In this document: positions 7,853 through 17,348 of the stretch, one piece after another
Numbering within the stretch: the stretch's first letter is position 1
How the letters are laid out: every line of letters begins with the position of its first letter
Source of the DNA: Acidobacteriota bacterium
GTDB taxonomy: Bacteria > Acidobacteriota > Aminicenantia > JBFLYD01
Direction: 5' to 3'
Length of the DNA: 64,000 bases
Assembly: GCA_040756905.1 (NCBI GenBank)
Contig: JBFLYD010000065.1
Location: forward strand, 1 to 64,000
Notes under the pieces: model-generated
Told to the model about the DNA's origin: nothing
The model's input: the letters and a program-made list of their open reading frames with translations, nothing else
Databases searched by the model: none
Made by a program: the position numbers and the translations under genes

Positions 7853-10273
7853 ATGAAAAAAATTTTAAAAAAATGGAATTTTAAATACACATTGATTCTT
7901 GTTTTCTTCTTTCTTTCATTAACAATTATAGTTGTTTCAATAAATTCTTCTTTCCTCAAAAAATCAGCGTTAAAAGATTCACTCTGGGTTTGGCCAGATG
8001 AAAAACTGATTTCACAGAGTTCTTCGATATATTTCAGAAGACTTTTTATGTCGGATTATAAACCGAACAAAGCAGATATTATAATCACATGTGACCATGA
8101 ATACATTCTATATCTAAACGGAAAAAGAATTGCCTCCGGTGGATATGATGAATCATGGCATCACCCAGATTTATTTAACATTTCTCCTTTTATAAATAAA
8201 GGAACGAATCTTATCGCTATAGAAGCAAGATCTCCTTCTAAAAAAGGAGGATTAATTGTAAAGCTTTCAATTGACGGCAGAAAAATAACAACCAATAAAA
8301 GCTGGAAATGGATCCAAAAATATTCTGAAAAATGGAAAGATTTAAATTTTGATGATTCTTCATGGCTAAATCCAAAAGAACTGGGAAAACCACCTGTAAA
8401 ACCGTGGAAAAAGTTAAAGCCGCCTGTAAAAAAATTAACTTTTCAGGAATTGTTTCAGAAGAAAGTTCACCCTGCTAAAATTTATATTATTTCAAATAAT
8501 GATATCATTAAAAATTCGGAAAGAGCTCTCTATAGTTTTGAAGAAATTGGCAGGAGAGATATTTTAGTTGATTTTGGTCAGGAAGTAGTTGGTTATTTAG
8601 ATGCGAAAATTCATCATTCTAAAAATACAAAATTAAAATTAACTTATGGTGAATCCACTAAAGAAGCAATGGATAAAGACTCTCCTCAAATAGAGCATGT
8701 TGAATTTATCTTACCCAAAACCGAATGGAGTGGGGCTCAAAGGAGGGCTTTTAGATTTGTCAGGGTATCAGGGGTAGATGGGAAAGATTTAAGAAATATA
8801 AAAGAAATTTATATAAATTTAGTCCATTTTCCAGTAAAAGAAAAGGGAAAATTTTCTTCAAGTGACGAATTTCTTAATAAAATATGGGAATCAAGTAAGA
8901 CAACTGTTAAATTGTGCATGCAGAGCTTTTTTGAAGATGGAATAAAAAGAGATAGAGCTTTGTGGGTAGGAGACTTAAGAATTGGAGCTCTTTCTAATTA
9001 TTATACTTTTGGAAATTATGAATACGTAAAAAAATCATTGGAACTATTAAAAAATCATAAGAATAAAAATGGTTCAATCCGACCTGTTTATCCCTGGACA
9101 GGGAAATGGGTTTTATATGATTACTTATGCTGGTGGGTAATTGCCGTCGAAGACTATTATTTGTTTTCAGGGGACATAAAATTTATCAAGGATAACATCA
9201 AAGAAATTGAAAGCCAGGTAAATTTTCTTGTTAAAAGGATAAATAAAAATGGACTTCTTGAAGTAAGAACTGAAAATAAAGCACCGATAACAGATTGGGC
9301 ATCGATGCCTTCCAGAACAGGTGAGGTGGCATTTCAAAATGCTTTATTCTATAAAGCATTAATTTCATTAATTAATCTGAAAAAATTTCTGAGAAGTGAA
9401 TACAATCTGTCCAAATACAAAAAACTGGCAGAAAATATAAAAGAAAATTTCAATAAAACTTTCTGGAATTCGGAGAAAAAAGCCATAATTGATTACCAAA
9501 AACAAGGTCGCTTTTCATCTCTTTCGGCTCAAGATGGAAATGTCTTGGCTGTTCTTTTTAATATTTTAGATGATGAGAAAAAATCTAATTGCTTAAATTT
9601 TTTATATACACACCATTCAACTCCCTATGGAAACCTTATTTATGAAAAAGATTACACAGAAAAGAATAAAGATTTTCTCTCTATGAGATTAGGTGGAAAT
9701 GAAATTTCTCCATTCATGAATGCCTATGAAGCTGAGGCATTATTTCAAAGCAACAATCCAGAAAGAGCCATTGAACTTATAAAAAAGTGCTGGGGATCTA
9801 TTATAAACAAAGGATATAACACATTCTGGGAATTTCTTCCTCCATCCGGAAATATACCTGATAAATATCGAAGTCTCTGCCATTTATGGTCAACAGGCCC
9901 CTCATACATTATCCCATCTTACATATTAGGTATAAGACCAATAGAGCCTGGATTTAAAAAAATAATTATAAATCCTAAATTTTTCATTTTTACTGAATTA
10001 AAAGGGGTAATCCCATCACCTTTAGGAGATGTAAAAATTAACTTTTTAAGAGAAAATCAATTCTATAATTTAAAACTAACTATTCCTGAAAAAGCAGAGG
10101 GTATTTTACTAATTCCTGTAAAAGATAAAAATCTAAATCTCTTCGATAAGAATGAGCTACGGATTTGGAGGTTCGATAAAGAATATTATCCTGAAATTTC
10201 AGATAAAGCTGAGTTTGTTGAATTATCAATAAAAGAGGGTGGAGATTATTCATTAAAATTTAAATATAAATAA
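7853..10273 (+). CDS. GH78-like alpha-L-rhamnosidase, membrane-anchored or secreted
   Basis: GH78 enzymes are inverting alpha-L-rhamnosidases with an (alpha/alpha)6 barrel. Residues 15-30 are one hydrophobic segment acting as signal or anchor. Residues about 45-140 are a carbohydrate-binding-like jelly-roll with ILYLNGKRIASGGYD, typical of the family's N-domain. DILVDFGQEVVGYLDAKI (236-253) opens the next beta domain. The barrel has EDGIKRDRALWVGD at 361-374, aligning with the family motif DxxxRDERxxWxGD, with Asp at the usual Glu position (D367). FWEFLPPSG and LCHLWSTGPSYIIPSYILGI near the C-terminus are typical. The 806 residues are complete. Substrate specificity within GH78 cannot be told. 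Confidence 0.83.
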   Translation: MKKILKKWNFKYTLILVFFFLSLTIIVVSINSSFLKKSALKDSLWVWPDEKLISQSSSIYFRRLFMSDYKPNKADIIITCDHEYILYLNGKRIASGGYDESWHHPDLFNISPFINKGTNLIAIEARSPSKKGGLIVKLSIDGRKITTNKSWKWIQKYSEKWKDLNFDDSSWLNPKELGKPPVKPWKKLKPPVKKLTFQELFQKKVHPAKIYIISNNDIIKNSERALYSFEEIGRRDILVDFGQEVVGYLDAKIHHSKNTKLKLTYGESTKEAMDKDSPQIEHVEFILPKTEWSGAQRRAFRFVRVSGVDGKDLRNIKEIYINLVHFPVKEKGKFSSSDEFLNKIWESSKTTVKLCMQSFFEDGIKRDRALWVGDLRIGALSNYYTFGNYEYVKKSLELLKNHKNKNGSIRPVYPWTGKWVLYDYLCWWVIAVEDYYLFSGDIKFIKDNIKEIESQVNFLVKRINKNGLLEVRTENKAPITDWASMPSRTGEVAFQNALFYKALISLINLKKFLRSEYNLSKYKKLAENIKENFNKTFWNSEKKAIIDYQKQGRFSSLSAQDGNVLAVLFNILDDEKKSNCLNFLYTHHSTPYGNLIYEKDYTEKNKDFLSMRLGGNEISPFMNAYEAEALFQSNNPERAIELIKKCWGSIINKGYNTFWEFLPPSGNIPDKYRSLCHLWSTGPSYIIPSYILGIRPIEPGFKKIIINPKFFIFTELKGVIPSPLGDVKINFLRENQFYNLKLTIPEKAEGILLIPVKDKNLNLFDKNELRIWRFDKEYYPEISDKAEFVELSIKEGGDYSLKFKYK

Positions 10274-10462
10274 ATATCCTCCACTTAATCTCATCCCATT
10301 CTGCCTTAAAATCTATCCTCCTCATAAGCTCCTTGCATTAATATCAATGCTAAGAAGCAGAATACATGTCCCTTTATGGTTAAATCATATTTGTGATAAC
10401 CTTCTCGGTGTATCTCGAAAGAGAAGTTAGTAAATCATTGATCTTCCCTTTCAACATTCTAT
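10258..10462 (-). pseudogene. Relic of a DDE transposase C-terminus (IS4/IS1634-like)
   Basis: The 366-base gap 10274-10639 lacks an intact gene, but the minus strand carries decayed coding sequence. One frame reads LTIKGHVFCFLALILMQ (about 10382-10332). A second frame reads KELMRRIDFKAEWDEIKWR (about 10338-10276). IS4/IS1634-type transposases end with a helix of the kind 'xHxFxxFLALxLxKELExRL' followed by 'WxxIxxxL', so the two pieces look like one C-terminus broken by a frameshift. Further upstream MLKGKINDLLTS is open but unrecognised. This is pattern recognition only. Confidence 0.4.
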
Positions 10463-10639
10463 CACTATTTAATTAAAATATCTAATGCAAGTAAATTCAA
10501 GAGCCACAGCTAAGGAACCAGCTATAACAATTGGAAGCCCAGACAGAAAATAGTTGATACAATATAGCCTGCCTTCCAAAAAGATGACGAGAAAAATGTA
10601 AATTATGGTAAAATCTTTAATTAATTCAATTTTAAGAAA

Positions 10640-11854
10640 ATGATACTGATAAAATTAGCCATAATAATTTTAATTCTCCTTACTCTTATCAGATTAAAAA
10701 TAGACTTAGGAATAACAATGTGTACTGGTTCAATTCTTGCAGGAATTTTTTTCAGGATGAAGCCCTTATCCTTTGTAAACTCTGTAATAGAAGCTGCTAC
10801 AGAAAAATCAACATTAGACCTTGTGGGAATAGTGCTTCTTGTGATAATTCTTGGAAATTTGATGAGTAAAAAAGGTAGTTTCGATCAGCTTGTAAAATCT
10901 CTTACATATCTCATCCCATATGAGAGAGTTGTTCTTTTTCTTCCATCCTCTTTGATTGGCTTGCTTCCAATGCCTGGGGGAGCACTTTTCTCTGCTCCAA
11001 TGCTTGAGGCAACATCTAAAAAATTCAATCTTTCTCCTGAGTATAAAACATTGATTAATTTCTGGTTCAGACATATATGGGAGTACGTCTGGCCTCTTTA
11101 CCCGGGTCTTATTATGACAGCCAGTATGTGGCAGATTCCGGTAAAAAAAATAATCTATTCTTGGTTTCCCATGACAGTGGCTTCTTTTTTGGCTGGATTG
11201 ATATTTGTTTTTGTTAAGCTTCCAAAATTTAAAAAAGATGAAAAAAACAACAATTTTTTAAAATCTTTATTGATTCTTCTGTCGAGCTTATGGGAAATAT
11301 TGATTATTATTTTCCTTACTTTTGCTCTCAATATTCCTTTAATTCTTTCAATTTTTATTTCAGTGATTTTAACTCTAATTACAACAAAAATTTCTTTTAA
11401 GGAGAAAATGAAAATAACAATAAAAAGCATATCATTGAAAACAGCATTTTTACTCGTTTCAGTTATGGTTTTTAAGAATGTCCTTGAAGATTCTCGTATA
11501 TTTTCTGAAATTACCAGCTCTTTAAACATTCAGGGATATTTTTCATACTTTTTTTTATTTTTTGCTCCATTTATAATAGGGCTTCTAACAGGAGCAAATC
11601 AGGCTTATGTTGGAATTTCTTTTCCAATTTTAATGCCAGTGATAGGATTTCCGAGCCCAAAACTATATACACTCCTATTTGCATATGTAAGCGGTTTCAT
11701 GGGAACTTATATTTCTCCCTCCCATTTTTGTTTATCTCTGAGCTCAGAATATTTTAAAGCTGATTTTAAAAAAGTTGTAAAATTAATGATTCCTTTAATC
11801 TCCATTTTAATTTTATTCTCATTATCTTTATCCATTCTATTGCCTAATTGGTAG
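10640..11854 (+). CDS. DUF401-family integral membrane permease
   Basis: A 404-residue protein with about ten hydrophobic segments. The conserved region LPSSLIGLLPMPGGALFSAPM (about 101-121) and NFWFRHIWEYVWPLYPGLI (about 139-157) match the DUF401 family as I recall it, which belongs to the ion-transporter superfamily of secondary carriers and has no settled substrate. The C-terminal half repeats the fold (LLTGANQAYVGISFPILMP; GTYISPSHFCLSLSSEYF). Length is normal. It follows the glycosidase gene after a 366-base gap containing a transposase relic, so no operon link is clear. It may take up a product of the neighbouring hydrolases, but that is only positional inference. Confidence 0.75.
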   Translation: MILIKLAIIILILLTLIRLKIDLGITMCTGSILAGIFFRMKPLSFVNSVIEAATEKSTLDLVGIVLLVIILGNLMSKKGSFDQLVKSLTYLIPYERVVLFLPSSLIGLLPMPGGALFSAPMLEATSKKFNLSPEYKTLINFWFRHIWEYVWPLYPGLIMTASMWQIPVKKIIYSWFPMTVASFLAGLIFVFVKLPKFKKDEKNNNFLKSLLILLSSLWEILIIIFLTFALNIPLILSIFISVILTLITTKISFKEKMKITIKSISLKTAFLLVSVMVFKNVLEDSRIFSEITSSLNIQGYFSYFFLFFAPFIIGLLTGANQAYVGISFPILMPVIGFPSPKLYTLLFAYVSGFMGTYISPSHFCLSLSSEYFKADFKKVVKLMIPLISILILFSLSLSILLPNW

Positions 11855-11867
11855 ATTTTATATATTT

Positions 11868-12005
11868 GCTATTAAATTGAAGAACCTCGCCATTCCTGAA
11901 TCAAGTTCAGGACAGGAAATGGCGGGGATTCTTCGACGGCAAGGTATTTTTTCATTAATATGCTCGCCTTGACCCGCCCCTGAAGGGGGATTACGGCGAG
12001 CCCTC
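11868..12005. repeat. Two GC-rich palindromes between the DUF401 and mscS genes
   Basis: The first, CGCCATTCCTGAATCAAGTT...AGGACAGGAAATGGCG (about 11887-11925), is a near-perfect hairpin of REP type. The second, CGCCTTGACCCGCCCCTGAA...GGGGATTACGGCG (about 11966-11998), also folds. The first could terminate the DUF401 transcript but has no T-run. They are much richer in G+C than the surrounding DNA, as are the other dispersed palindromes. Confidence 0.5.
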
Positions 12006-12031
12006 CGTTCAAGCTTCCTCAATGGAAAATT

Positions 12032-12059
12032 TTGAGGGAACCAAAGGAATTGATATAAT
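12032..12059 (+). promoter_or_regulatory. Sigma-70-type promoter of the mscS-trehalose operon
   Basis: TTGAGG (12032-12037), a 16-base spacer, then a perfect TATAAT (12054-12059). Transcription would start near 12066, giving a leader of about 24 bases with AGGAGG just before the mscS ATG at 12090. Confidence 0.6.
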
Positions 12060-12089
12060 ACTTAGTGAATAAAATAGTAGGAGGTAAAA

Positions 12090-13145
12090 ATGCTCCCGAC
12101 ATTGTCAAATCTTGCATGGAAGATCCTTGTTCCCCTTGCGGCAGTTCTCGCATCCCTATTAATAGGGCTTATCTTCCAGAGATTTATCTTCTCAAAACTT
12201 CACAAAATTGCCAAAAGAAGTGAAGTAAGATGGGATGATGTTCTGATCATATCTCTGAAAGGGATGATTGTCTTATGGTTCTTTATAATAGGTGTGGCAA
12301 TTGCATTGAAAACCATCTATCTTCCTCCTGATATCTCTGCCCTTTCCAACAAGCTGATTGTTATTTTATTGATATTTTCGGTAATCCTTTTTTCGGGGAG
12401 GGTTTCTGTTAGATTTGTCAACCTATATATGGATAGGATTACAGTGGTTCCAGCAACAATATTCAGAAATCTAATAGCGATAATCATCTATCTTGTGGGA
12501 TTTATGATAATACTTCACCACCTTGGGATCTCAATCACACCTATTATTACAGCATTAGGAATTGGAGGACTTGCAATAGCACTTGCCCTTCAGGATACGC
12601 TTTCCAATCTCTTCTCAGGTTTTCATATCTTAATAACAAGACAGATAAAGCCCGGTGACTATGTAAAACTCGATACAGGAGAAGAAGGTTATGTTACAGA
12701 TGTAACTTGGAGGAATACAACGATAAGGGCTCTTCCGAATAACTTGATAATTGTTCCAAATTCCAAGTTGGCTTCGGCAATTGTTGTTAACTACTATCTA
12801 CCAGAGAAGGAGATGGCGGTGCTCGTTAATGTAGGAGTAAATTACGATAGCGACCTTGAAAAAGTTGAAAAGGTAACGATTGAAGTGGCAAAAGAGGTAA
12901 TGAAGGAAATTCAAGGGGGTGTTACAGAATTTGAACCTTTCATAAGATACCATACCTTCGCAGATTTCAGCATTAATTTCACGGTGATATTGCGTGCTAA
13001 AGAGTTTGTCGACCAATACCCCATAAAGCACGAGTTTATAAAAAGATTACACAAACGCTACAAAGAAGAAGGGATTGAGATACCCTTCCCTATAAGAACA
13101 GTTCATTTACAATCAAAGGAGAGAGCAAGAAATGATATGGAATAA
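12090..13145 (+). CDS. mscS: MscS-family mechanosensitive ion channel
   Basis: MscS channels open under membrane tension and release solutes during hypo-osmotic shock. Four hydrophobic segments occupy residues 10-30, 50-75, 83-100 and about 120-150. They are followed by the pore helix region ITPIITALGIGGLAIALALQ (about 149-168), with the glycine/alanine pattern of TM3, then DTLSNLFSGFHILI and the beta domain GDYVKLDTGEEGYVTDVTWR. Length 351 is typical. AGGAGG precedes the ATG. The gene leads a tightly overlapping operon whose other members make trehalose, so uptake/synthesis and emergency release of osmolytes appear linked in one transcript. Confidence 0.92.
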   Translation: MLPTLSNLAWKILVPLAAVLASLLIGLIFQRFIFSKLHKIAKRSEVRWDDVLIISLKGMIVLWFFIIGVAIALKTIYLPPDISALSNKLIVILLIFSVILFSGRVSVRFVNLYMDRITVVPATIFRNLIAIIIYLVGFMIILHHLGISITPIITALGIGGLAIALALQDTLSNLFSGFHILITRQIKPGDYVKLDTGEEGYVTDVTWRNTTIRALPNNLIIVPNSKLASAIVVNYYLPEKEMAVLVNVGVNYDSDLEKVEKVTIEVAKEVMKEIQGGVTEFEPFIRYHTFADFSINFTVILRAKEFVDQYPIKHEFIKRLHKRYKEEGIEIPFPIRTVHLQSKERARNDME

Positions 13146-14601
13146 AGATAGTTTAAAGGAGATAGTAAAGGAGAAAATTGGGGAGCACAAATTCATCATC
13201 GTCTCAAACCGAGAGCCCTATATTCACACCTATTCAGAGGAGGGGATAAAGTGTATAACCCCTGCCAGTGGAATGGCAGTGGCATTGAATCCAGTGATGA
13301 TATCCTGTGGGGGGATATGGATTGCCCATGGCTCTGGAGATGCGGACAGAGATGCAGTGGATGAAAGAGACCATGTAGATGTCCCACCAGAGAACCCGAG
13401 ATATTCATTGAGAAGGGTTTGGTTGACGAGGGAAGAAGAGGATGGCTTTTACTATGGCTATTCCAATGAAGGTATATGGCCTCTCTGCCACATTGTCTAT
13501 GTTCGTCCTACCTTTAGGGAAAGAGACTGGGAGATGTACAAGAAGGCGAATGAAAGATTTGCAGAGGTTGTCCTTAAAGAGATGGGGGATGACCAAGGCT
13601 TTGTTTTTATTCAGGATTATCATTTCGCTTTACTGTCAAGGATTATAAAGGACAGGCGCCCAGATATAGTGGTTGCACAATTCTGGCATATTCCGTGGCC
13701 CAATCCAGAAGCATTTAGGGTTTGTCCCCAAGGCGAAGAGATTCTAAATGGACTCTTAGGAAACGATATCCTTGGGTTTCATATTCGTTACCATTGTCTA
13801 AATTTTCTCGATACCGTTGACAGATTTGTAGAAGCGAGGGTTGATCACGAAAAGCTTTCTGTTATAAGAGGAGGAAAAGAAACACTGATAAGACCATTTC
13901 CCATAAGCATTGATTTTGAAAGGATAGAGGATATCTCAAGGAGTAAATGGATCAATGAGAGGATATCAAGGATAAGAACGGATTATAGGATCAGGGATAG
14001 ATTACTTGGTGTAGGAATTGACCGCATGGATTACACGAAAGGGATTATAGAGCGATTTAGAGCAATTGATAGATTTCTGGAGAAATACCCCGAATACATA
14101 GGTAGATTCGTTTTTCTTCAATTGGGCCCTATTTCCCGAATTCATATTCCAAAATACAAGGAATACAACGATGAGATCTACCACACAATGGTGGACATAA
14201 ATGAGAAATGGAAGGTTAAGGACTGGCAGCCCATTATTCTCCAGAAAAGCCATCTTTCCATTGAAGAGGTTATTAGCTATTATAGAGCAGCTGATCTATG
14301 CATAGTAAGTTCCATTCATGATGGCATGAATCTTGTTGCAAAGGAGTTTGTTGCATCAAGAATTGATGAGAGTGGAGTTTTAATATTAAGCAGGTTTACA
14401 GGAGCATCAAGGGAATTGGAGAGCGCAATACTTGTCAATCCTATTGCTATAGATCAGTTTGCCAATGCCATAAAGGAAGGGTTGGAGATGCCAGAGGATG
14501 AAAAGATGCAGAGGATGAGAGGGATGAGAGATATTTTAAGGAAAAACAATGTTTATCGCTGGGCAGGGAAGATTGTTGACGAGATGAAAAAGCTTATTTA
14601 G
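13132..14601 (+). CDS. otsA: GT20 trehalose-6-phosphate synthase-like glycosyltransferase
   Basis: GT20 enzymes transfer glucose from an NDP-sugar to glucose-6-phosphate. [10 protein letters not shown] (residues 21-30) is the N-terminal sugar-phosphate loop. [28 protein letters not shown] and [10 protein letters not shown] (about 160-220) are the family's core acceptor region. [11 protein letters not shown] (about 297-307) carries the donor-binding R and K, and [16 protein letters not shown] the late donor motif. The start overlaps mscS by 14 bases with GGAG upstream. A trehalose phosphatase gene ends the operon, supporting OtsA activity, though glucosylglycerol-phosphate synthase is a close GT20 relative and cannot be ruled out. 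Confidence 0.85.
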   Translation: MIWNKDSLKEIVKEKIGEHKFIIVSNREPYIHTYSEEGIKCITPASGMAVALNPVMISCGGIWIAHGSGDADRDAVDERDHVDVPPENPRYSLRRVWLTREEEDGFYYGYSNEGIWPLCHIVYVRPTFRERDWEMYKKANERFAEVVLKEMGDDQGFVFIQDYHFALLSRIIKDRRPDIVVAQFWHIPWPNPEAFRVCPQGEEILNGLLGNDILGFHIRYHCLNFLDTVDRFVEARVDHEKLSVIRGGKETLIRPFPISIDFERIEDISRSKWINERISRIRTDYRIRDRLLGVGIDRMDYTKGIIERFRAIDRFLEKYPEYIGRFVFLQLGPISRIHIPKYKEYNDEIYHTMVDINEKWKVKDWQPIILQKSHLSIEEVISYYRAADLCIVSSIHDGMNLVAKEFVASRIDESGVLILSRFTGASRELESAILVNPIAIDQFANAIKEGLEMPEDEKMQRMRGMRDILRKNNVYRWAGKIVDEMKKLI

Positions 14602-14604
14602 AAT

Positions 14605-14700
14605 TTTAAACTGAAAAATGCAAAATGGAAAATGTGAAATGAAAGAAGTTAAAATCAACTACTTAAAATTTGCATTTTACAATTTTCAATAAATTTTACA
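14605..14700. repeat. R6 inverted repeat (AAAATGCAAAATG type) inside the operon
   Basis: TGAAAAATGCAAAATGGAAAATG (from about 14611) pairs imperfectly with CATTTTACAATTTTCA and its flank AAATTTGCATTTTAC (about 14668-14693). It lies between the GT20 and DUF5752 genes and reaches the latter's start, where it could affect translation or mRNA stability. Confidence 0.6.
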
Positions 14701-14702
14701 TC

Positions 14703-15350
14703 ATGATACAGCCTTTCCATTTCTATACAAGACTTAACCTTGTGGAATTATTAGGGATGAAAGCTAAAAATGTGATGGAACTTCTTGATGGGATAAAAAA
14801 GGCTCCTGGCTCATCTATTTACTATCATACCCATAGATTCCTTCAGCAGCATCATTATCTTTCTCCAGAACCTCCCAATGATTTCGCATTCTGGACGACG
14901 AATTCCTTAGGGCTTGATGAATTGGGTGAAAGGCTTGCCAGCGCTGATACAGTAAGATTCAGGAGGATAAGGGATTTAAGAGAAAGATTTATTGAGATTT
15001 TGGAATCTTATACAAGAGAAAAGAATGTTAGAATTATTGATTGTCAGGAAGGGGAGGAATTTCACTTTATGTCATGTAGAACTTTTATCCTTCCCACCTG
15101 TTACAAGGCCCATGACCTAAAAGAATTTATAGAAATACTTGAGAAGATAAGTGTAAACTCCCTCTATTTTCATATCTTTGAATCCCGTTTGAGACTTGAA
15201 AGAGGGGAAAACGATTTTTCCAACTGGTTTGAAGCTATGGGAATGCAAGAGCTGGCAAGGGAATTATCACGGTTTGATCCCTATACCATAACATTGGAAG
15301 GATTGAGAAGGAGGATTATTCAATTGGTGAGCAAATATGTCAAGAATTGA
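14703..15350 (+). CDS. DUF5752-family protein of unknown function
   Basis: A 215-residue soluble protein. I recognise the pattern of the DUF5752 family, which is found beside trehalose and glycogen genes: IQPFHFYTRLNLVELLG at the start, IYYHTHRFLQQHH, then NDFAFWTTNSLGLDELGERLA and a C-terminal half that repeats LYFHIFESRLRLERGENDFSNWFEAMGMQELAREL. The two halves look like an internal duplication, each with a Y/F-H-x-x-x-x-R/L motif followed by NDFxxW. I start at ATG 14703; a TTG at 14670 lies within the R6 repeat. The gene is followed by treT with a 14-base overlap. A role with the neighbouring glycosyltransferases is inferred from position. Confidence 0.75.
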   Translation: MIQPFHFYTRLNLVELLGMKAKNVMELLDGIKKAPGSSIYYHTHRFLQQHHYLSPEPPNDFAFWTTNSLGLDELGERLASADTVRFRRIRDLRERFIEILESYTREKNVRIIDCQEGEEFHFMSCRTFILPTCYKAHDLKEFIEILEKISVNSLYFHIFESRLRLERGENDFSNWFEAMGMQELARELSRFDPYTITLEGLRRRIIQLVSKYVKN

Positions 15351-16557
15351 TGAATATATTCCCATTGTGGGGAAAAGCACTATTGAGGAGCTCTTCTTTC
15401 TGGCTGAGAGGCTAAAAGGGAAGGTTATTCAGAATATTAACTCCACTGGAGTGGGAGGAGGTGTGGCTGAGATACTCACAAGGATGCTTCCTCTTCTCAA
15501 AAATCTTGGCGTAAACACAAAGTGGGATGTGATAAAAGGGAATGAAAGATTCTTCAATATCACAAAAAAGATGCACAATGCCCTTCATGGTATGAAGTTG
15601 GATATAGGAAAAGAGGAAATTGAATATTTTATTGAGGTCAACAGGCAAAATGCTGAGGACATAGAGCTTTATGGTGATATAATCTTCATACATGACCCCC
15701 AACCAATAGTTCTTATAGAAAAAAAAGCAAGAATCGGTAAGAAATGGATATGGAGATGCCATATAGATTTTACAACCCCTAAAAAAGAGGTTTGGGAACT
15801 TTTAAAAGGGTTTATTGAAAGATATGATTGTGCTGTTTTTTCTGCCCCAGCTTTTTCAAGAGCCCTATCAGTAAGACAGGTTCTTATCTCTCCTTCCATT
15901 GACCCTTTATCCAAGAAGAATAAAGAGCTGCCAGTGGATATTGTAGATAAAGTATGCGAGCGGTTCGGTATAGACAGAAAAAGACCCATTATAACCCAGA
16001 TCTCAAGGTTTGATTATCTCAAGGATCCTATAGGGGTAATAAAAGCATACAGAATGGTAAAAGAGCATATGGATTGTCAGCTTGTTCTTGCAGGGGGAGG
16101 TGCCACAGATGATCCTGATGGGATAAAGGTTCTGGAAGAAGTGAAAAGGGAGGCAGAATCTGATCCGGATATATTTGTCATTTTTCTTCCTCCAGCCAGT
16201 GATATAGAGATAAACGCTCTCCAAAAGGCATCAGATATTATTCTTCAGAAATCGTTAAAGGAGGGGTTTGGTCTTACAGTGGCGGAGGCTCTATGGAAAG
16301 CGAAACCCGTAATTGCATCCGCTGTGGGAGGAATCCCCCTCCAGATTGCCCATAGATATTCTGGCATTCTAACCCATTCTATTGAAGGGACAGCATACTG
16401 GATAAAACAACTTCTTAACGAGCCCGAATATGCAAAGAAACTTGGGATTAATGGGAAGGAGCACATTAAAAACAATTTCCTTATAATAAGGCACTTAAGA
16501 GATTACCTTCTACTTTTCCTCTCTTTGTATGAGAAGAAGGATATAACTTATCTATGA
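15337..16557 (+). CDS. treT: TreT-like trehalose glycosyltransferring synthase (GT4)
   Basis: TreT makes trehalose directly from NDP-glucose and glucose. The N-terminal Rossmann domain holds INSTGVGGGVAEILTRMLPLL (about 34-54), the hallmark of this GT4 group. IFIHDPQPIVLI (about 112-123) and WRCHIDFTTP (about 137-146) follow, with RPIITQISRFDYLKDPIGV (about 215-233) beginning the donor domain. QKSLKEGFGLTVAEALWKAKPVIAS (about 302-326) carries the E-x7-E GT4 motif. Length 406 fits. It overlaps its neighbours on both sides. Together with the GT20 and phosphatase genes it gives the cell two possible trehalose routes in one operon. Confidence 0.85.
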   Translation: MSRIDEYIPIVGKSTIEELFFLAERLKGKVIQNINSTGVGGGVAEILTRMLPLLKNLGVNTKWDVIKGNERFFNITKKMHNALHGMKLDIGKEEIEYFIEVNRQNAEDIELYGDIIFIHDPQPIVLIEKKARIGKKWIWRCHIDFTTPKKEVWELLKGFIERYDCAVFSAPAFSRALSVRQVLISPSIDPLSKKNKELPVDIVDKVCERFGIDRKRPIITQISRFDYLKDPIGVIKAYRMVKEHMDCQLVLAGGGATDDPDGIKVLEEVKREAESDPDIFVIFLPPASDIEINALQKASDIILQKSLKEGFGLTVAEALWKAKPVIASAVGGIPLQIAHRYSGILTHSIEGTAYWIKQLLNEPEYAKKLGINGKEHIKNNFLIIRHLRDYLLLFLSLYEKKDITYL

Positions 16558-17312
16558 AAGAGATAATCAAGAGTATAAGATATCACAAAAATATCCTTCT
16601 CTTCCTAGATTATGATGGGACCCTCGTTCCAATAAAGAGAAGACCAGAGCTTGCCTTGCTTCATCCATGGAGAAGGAGGATATTAATAAATCTGAGCGAG
16701 AAGGTTTTCTTGTCAATTGTTTCAGGAAGATCTCTACCGGAGCTAAGAATTCTCGTGGGCATAGATAATATAGCCTATATTGGTAACCATGGTATGGAGA
16801 TCTATTTAGATGATAAATACTGGATTCATCCGAAAGCTGAAACTATAAAATTACTCCTAAAAGATTCCCTAAGAAGCATAGAGCAAAAAACAGGGGATTT
16901 TAAAGGAATATTTATCGAGGACAAGGGTCTAACAGGTAGTATCCACTACAGGCTGTTAGCTCCTGGAAAACGGGATAAATTGAAAGACATAATTAATGAA
17001 GAGATAAGAACTACCGAAGGATTGCTGAGAATTGCTGAAGGGAAAATGGTTTATGAGATAAGACCCAATGTGGAATGGGACAAGGGGAAAGGGGTGAAAG
17101 AGCTTATCAGGTGGCTTGATCTTAAAGAAGAACCATTAAGAATCTATATAGGAGATGATATAACCGATGAAGATGTCTTTAGAGTCCTTGGTAAGGATGA
17201 TTTAACCATTCTTGTGGGTAATAGAAAAGATTCAAATGCCCTGCACCGCTTAAAGGATATTAAAGAAGTTTGGAGATTTTTAAGGGAGTTAAATAAGATC
17301 TTAGCAACATGA
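16554..17312 (+). CDS. otsB: Trehalose-6-phosphate phosphatase (HAD superfamily)
   Basis: Dephosphorylates trehalose-6-phosphate. FLDYDGTLVPI (residues 17-27) holds the nucleophile D19 and the acid/base D21. SIVSGRSLPEL is motif II. NHGMEIY is the cap start, VEWDKGKGVKELI holds the motif III lysine, and YIGDDITDEDVFR is motif IV. At 252 residues it is a stand-alone phosphatase. Its ATG overlaps the treT stop (ATGA). It closes the mscS operon; an R2 repeat begins about 35 bases after its stop. Confidence 0.9.
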   Translation: MKEIIKSIRYHKNILLFLDYDGTLVPIKRRPELALLHPWRRRILINLSEKVFLSIVSGRSLPELRILVGIDNIAYIGNHGMEIYLDDKYWIHPKAETIKLLLKDSLRSIEQKTGDFKGIFIEDKGLTGSIHYRLLAPGKRDKLKDIINEEIRTTEGLLRIAEGKMVYEIRPNVEWDKGKGVKELIRWLDLKEEPLRIYIGDDITDEDVFRVLGKDDLTILVGNRKDSNALHRLKDIKEVWRFLRELNKILAT

Positions 17313-17348
17313 AGAAAATAGAAAGTGTTTCGTTCACCCAAACCTATT

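Noticed and set aside
13132-17312. Operon for mannosylglycerate or glucosylglycerol synthesis
   Set aside because: TreT and OtsB-type motifs point to trehalose; a glucosylglycerol role remains only a minor alternative for the GT20 gene.
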